Assembly: GCA_009739215.1 (NCBI GenBank)
Contig: VSJF01000011.1
Span: forward strand, 1,054,001-1,118,000
Reading direction: 5' to 3'
DNA: 64,000 nucleotides
From: Floccularia luteovirens
Taxonomy: Eukaryota; Basidiomycota; Agaricomycetes; Agaricales; Squamanitaceae
The position numbers were made by a program, and so were the translations under genes. The notes under the pieces are model-generated. The model saw only the letters and a list, made by a program, of their open reading frames with translations, was not told the DNA's origin and ran no database searches. This document shows positions 61,015-64,000 of the stretch, piece after piece; the stretch's first letter is position 1, and every line of letters starts with the position of its first letter.

Positions 61015-62043
61015 AACCTCCGTCGTGCTATATTATTAAAATGGGCTGATATATATTGCAAATTATCACTCAACCAGTCCCAATACTTGTTTTCACTCAA
61101 TAGAGTTGAGCCCCACTCAGTGTGTACTAGGTACACACTCTACTGATTATTAGTTCCATACCTGGTTAGGATCTGGTTGGGTTATGGTTTGCCTGCCAAA
61201 ATGAATAACTGACCAACTTGACCAGGTTAGAGCATATGATTCAGCAAGTGTCGATACTTGTTTCACTCAACAGAGTTGAGTCGCGCTCAGTGCCTACTTA
61301 CTAGATATCGGTAAACACACACTAAGTTAGTTGCAAGGATACAATGCCTGAGAAATAATCTGATGGTAGTTATATCCATCTTACCCCGTCAGGCAACGGT
61401 TTGTCGACTTAAATTAACATCACCAACTAAGTATCGATCAAAAATGTCGGACCACTTCACGACTGTTGTGGAACATAAGAAAGTGAAGATACCACTTATT
61501 AGTACCTATCACGTCCCACCCTCTCCCTACACAACTATGCCAACTCCTCCTCCAGCAGCTACTCCCGGCTTTTACAGGTTCGGGTGGTCAAACCATTACA
61601 GGCAGCCGCCACGCTACTGATTGGGTGGAACGAGAATTGGGTCGTGCCGCTGGCGCGAAAGCGAAGTGATTCAAGACGGTCATTTATAACGAGCATAATC
61701 TCTTGTAGTATAATATTATAGGCACCGTTAGATCGACGAGACCATTTAAAACGTACAATGAGTCTCATTTGTGGCTGGGGTATAATGAGAAATTGTTTAT
61801 TGAAATTATCCGAAAGTTGGATTGCATCCTCAGGAGTTTGTGGATATTATTTTGCTAAAGGATACTTGCACTTTCTCTTGTCCAATTCCTTGAAACCACT
61901 GGAACGACAACCGTGCATTTAACGAGTATTGATAATTCTGTGTATCGCTGTCAGATTCAAAACCCAAATTGAGCTCTAATCACATGATCATGAAATGATC
62001 ACTGTGGGCCCATTTAATGTGCTACGGTGAATCTGTAACTATC
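61015..62043. other. Intergenic with a short imperfect repeat and a small open frame
   Basis: Two related tracts, near 61086-61140 and 61262-61325, share CACTCAAYAGAGTTGAG followed by CTCAGTG.and a ACACAC tail. Between them and FYV10 a 58-codon frame, 61444-61620 (MSDHFTTVVEHKKVKIPLIS start, Pro-rich), may be a small gene but has no supporting features. Confidence 0.4.
61444..61620 (+). CDS. Small Pro-rich hypothetical ORF
   Basis: A 58-residue frame with a reasonable ATG (preceded by AAAA). Composition is Pro/Tyr/Thr-rich in the second half (YHVPPSPYTTMPTPPPAAT). No signal peptide or domain. It could equally be a chance frame or an exon of an unrecognised gene. Confidence 0.2.
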   Translation: MSDHFTTVVEHKKVKIPLISTYHVPPSPYTTMPTPPPAATPGFYRFGWSNHYRQPPRY

Positions 62044-63591
62044 ATGTCGTCAAAACTCAATGTCGATGGTATCCTACTTTTCGAACAACCGTTTGCGAGG
62101 GTGAGACAGAATGTGTGGTACACTTTCGTTCCTAGCTAATATCTTAAAGGTCCCATACGAAAACTACCGGAAAGTGTTCAGGACGTCACAAAAGAATATC
62201 GAACGAGAGCTATGTGCTGTGCAGTCTTCTTCATCGGATCTAGCTGCACAAGCCAATGCTGGCACTCTCAACAAAGAAGAAGCAGTTCAATCACTTGACA
62301 ATATGATTGGACGGGTGGAGAATCTCAAACGGAAGGTTAGTCGTGCTGCGATTATATTTATCTTGACCTGACATATCCCATCCCGTTTTGTATGGGGGGC
62401 TACTTAGCTTTCTGATCTACATGAAAGCTCAGGGAAACCAACACTAGATGTGATGCGGGAACGTTTGAATCATTTAGGTACAATGGAGGCGTTGCAGAAT
62501 GCTAGTGGTCCCGAATTTTCCAGGTGGGCGGATGCACGTTTAGACAGGTGGTTAGTAGACTGGCTGTTGAGAAATGGGAAAGAGAAGACCGCTAAGATGC
62601 TGGCGAAAGAGAAGAGCATAGAGGTATGATTTGACTGACTTTTGAAATAAATTCTAACCGCCCTTCTCCTTCCAGAGACTAGTGGATATTGATCTGTTCA
62701 CGGACATGCGACGAATAGAAGAAGCATTATCCCGCCACAGCTGTACAGAAGCGTTAGCTTGGTGTAGTGAGAACAAAGTAGCGTTGCGCAAGATCAGGGT
62801 ATGTTCATCTTGTCTTGACTCAGTATTTGTGCTAAGTTCTACATTTAGAGCACATTAGAATTTGAGCTCCGTTTGCAAGAATATATCGAGCTGTCAAGAG
62901 AGCGGAAAACTGAAGAAGCCATTGCATATACCAAGAAACACATGATTTCATGGCAGGAAACACACCTCGCTCAGATTAGGCAAGCTTCAGCATTGCTTGC
63001 ATTCAAGCCCAATACATCATGCGGGCCGTATAAGGTAACTATCCCCTCCAACAAAGATTCACGATAGATTTATTGTTATGAATAGAGGTTGTATGACATG
63101 TCACGATGGAATAATCTGATTCGGTCATTCCGCCAATCAATATACGACCTCAATGCTATTCCCACAGAACCACTGCTTCATCTCGCTCTTTATGCTGGCC
63201 TCGCCTCTTTAAGGCTGCCAGCGTGCTACGATCATGCAACTAAAAACGTGGACTGTCCAGTGTGTGATGGTGATTCTGGCACAAGATCTCAAGCTCCTGG
63301 ACTGGGCAAATTAGCAGAAGAAGTGCCTTTCAGCCATCATGCAAATTCAACGATAGTATGCCGGATCACTGGTAAAATTATGGATGAAGATAACATGCCT
63401 ATGGCGTTCCCAGATGGTTATGTATATTCCAGAGAGGTAAGTATATTGGACAGGGCGATTAGTTTCCTAAGTCCTGACCTAGTTCACAGGCATTGGAAGA
63501 AATGGCGGCAAAAAATAACGGAATGGTGACATGTCCCAGATCGGGAATGAAATGTTCGTTCACTGAACTTCGGAAAGTGTTCATATCTTAG
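62044..63591 (+). CDS. FYV10: GID/CTLH E3-ligase subunit FYV10 (GID9, MAEA homologue)
   Basis: Seven exons: 62044-62100, 62150-62335, 62408-62623, 62676-62798, 62849-63034, 63086-63436, 63490-63591; 406 residues, near human MAEA (396). A LisH-like segment (RLDRWLVDWLLRNGKEKTAKMLAKE) begins near residue 135. A CTLH segment follows ([31 protein letters not shown]), then a CRA region (EAIAYTKKHMISW..QASALLAF). The RING-like Gid-type domain reads CPVCDGDSG, HHANSTIVCRITGKIMDEDN, FPDGYVYSREALEEMAA, VTCPRSGMKC. With RMD5 this forms the catalytic dimer that ubiquitinates gluconeogenic enzymes and Pro/N-degron substrates. All seven exons keep frame. The coding end lies about 60 bp from a tRNA gene on the other strand. 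Confidence 0.94.
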
Positions 63592-63643
63592 TATTTAGAA
63601 ATAAGATATATAATTGTATTCTCCGTATGTCGTACTGTAATAT

Positions 63644-63648
63644 AAAAA
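63644..63648 (-). terminator. Pol III terminator of tRNA-Thr
   Basis: TTTTT on the minus strand immediately after the discriminator base of the tRNA. Confidence 0.75.
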
Positions 63649-63725
63649 TGCCCGCTGGCCGGATTGAACGACCGACCTCACCATATCCATACGAGTGGCG
63701 CGCTCTACCACTGAGCTAAGAGGGC
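63649..63725 (-). tRNA. tRNA-Thr(CGU) with a 5-nt intron
   Basis: Cloverleaf by hand on the minus strand: acceptor GCCCTCT pairs with AGCGGGC (one mismatch, position 5-68), D arm GCTC-AGTGGTA-GAGC, anticodon stem CGCCA/TGGTG, T arm GGTCG-TTCAATC-CGGCC, discriminator A73. The anticodon loop region is 12 nt, so five bases must be removed. The best reading is CT-CGT-A, intron, A, giving anticodon CGU (Thr). A and B box sequences fit. Isotype depends on the intron placement; GUA (Tyr) is a less likely alternative. Confidence 0.8.
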
Positions 63726-64000
63726 TACGATAACGAAATTGAATATCCTTGACATGACTCCTGGACATTTTGGTAAAAGTATTTTGTTTATTATTCAGTG
63801 TTCTTGGAGTGCAGTAACGAAGGGGACATGTATATAACAATAAGTAGGAGATCTTATGCTTCTAGCGACGATAGCCTCTGTTTCTGGTCTTAACTGCCCT
63901 CTATGTAAATATCTAAAGTTTTATCCCAATTGTAGATACATTGATATTCAACATGCAAAAGATTGGGAATGCCGATAATGCATACCAATCATAACCATTT
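63726..64000. other. Right-hand end of the window
   Basis: No gene visible in the last 275 bp; AT-rich. Confidence 0.5.

Noticed and set aside
63595..63840. Minus-strand frame of 81 residues
   Set aside because: Runs through the tRNA-Thr gene; not a protein-coding gene.

Overview
The window is nuclear DNA of a mushroom-forming basidiomycete (Agaricomycetes). Genes are densely intron-split, with introns mostly 48-60 bp and GT..AG. The gene content fits this: a Clp1-like protein, fruit-body lectins of the Agaricus/Boletus type, an AA9 lytic polysaccharide monooxygenase, DUF6535 membrane proteins and a Goodbye-domain STAND-type protein. I do not name a genus; Boletales or Agaricales both fit.

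Layout. 0-18.5 kb is an accessory region: a Clp1-like gene, three minus-strand copies of a fruit-body lectin gene carried on a duplicated 2-2.5 kb unit (third copy frameshifted), a large Goodbye/EF-hand/zinc-ribbon gene between lectins 2 and 3, and a small secreted Cys-containing protein. 19.4-29.4 kb is more conserved: a ten-exon AA9 LPMO, a minus-strand gene whose C-terminus is a UBE3D-type (HECT_2) E3 domain joined to an unrecognised N-terminus, and a 22-exon gene joining a four-pass membrane region to WD40 repeats. 30-42 kb is decaying: two DUF6535 paralogues with frameshifts, a third internally deleted remnant, and a poorly resolved membrane-protein locus whose sequence recurs at 4.9-5.3 kb. 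43-44.3 kb holds a Pro-rich protein ending in a PNRC/Edc1-type decapping-activator motif, followed by more than 2 kb of pyrimidine-biased DNA and an orphan ORF. 51.6-63.7 kb is a housekeeping block: RLI1/ABCE1, parvulin PIN4/Par14, an NCoR/Snt1-like two-SANT corepressor, the GPI-transamidase subunit GPI17/PIG-S, the GID E3-ligase subunit FYV10/MAEA, and a tRNA-Thr(CGU) with a very short intron.

How it fits together. The housekeeping genes serve translation (RLI1, PIN4, the tRNA), protein fate (FYV10, the UBE3D-like gene), GPI anchoring (GPI17) and chromatin (SNT1-like). The left arm looks like a fast-evolving defence and fruiting neighbourhood (lectins, a receptor-like Goodbye protein, secreted proteins); that is inference from content.

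One caution runs through the annotation. At least five genes carry single-base insertions that break an otherwise conserved frame, including three inside one exon of the essential RLI1. Most duplicate the neighbouring base, so consensus errors should be excluded before calling these loci pseudogenes. All exon coordinates were derived by hand from splice consensus and frame continuity.
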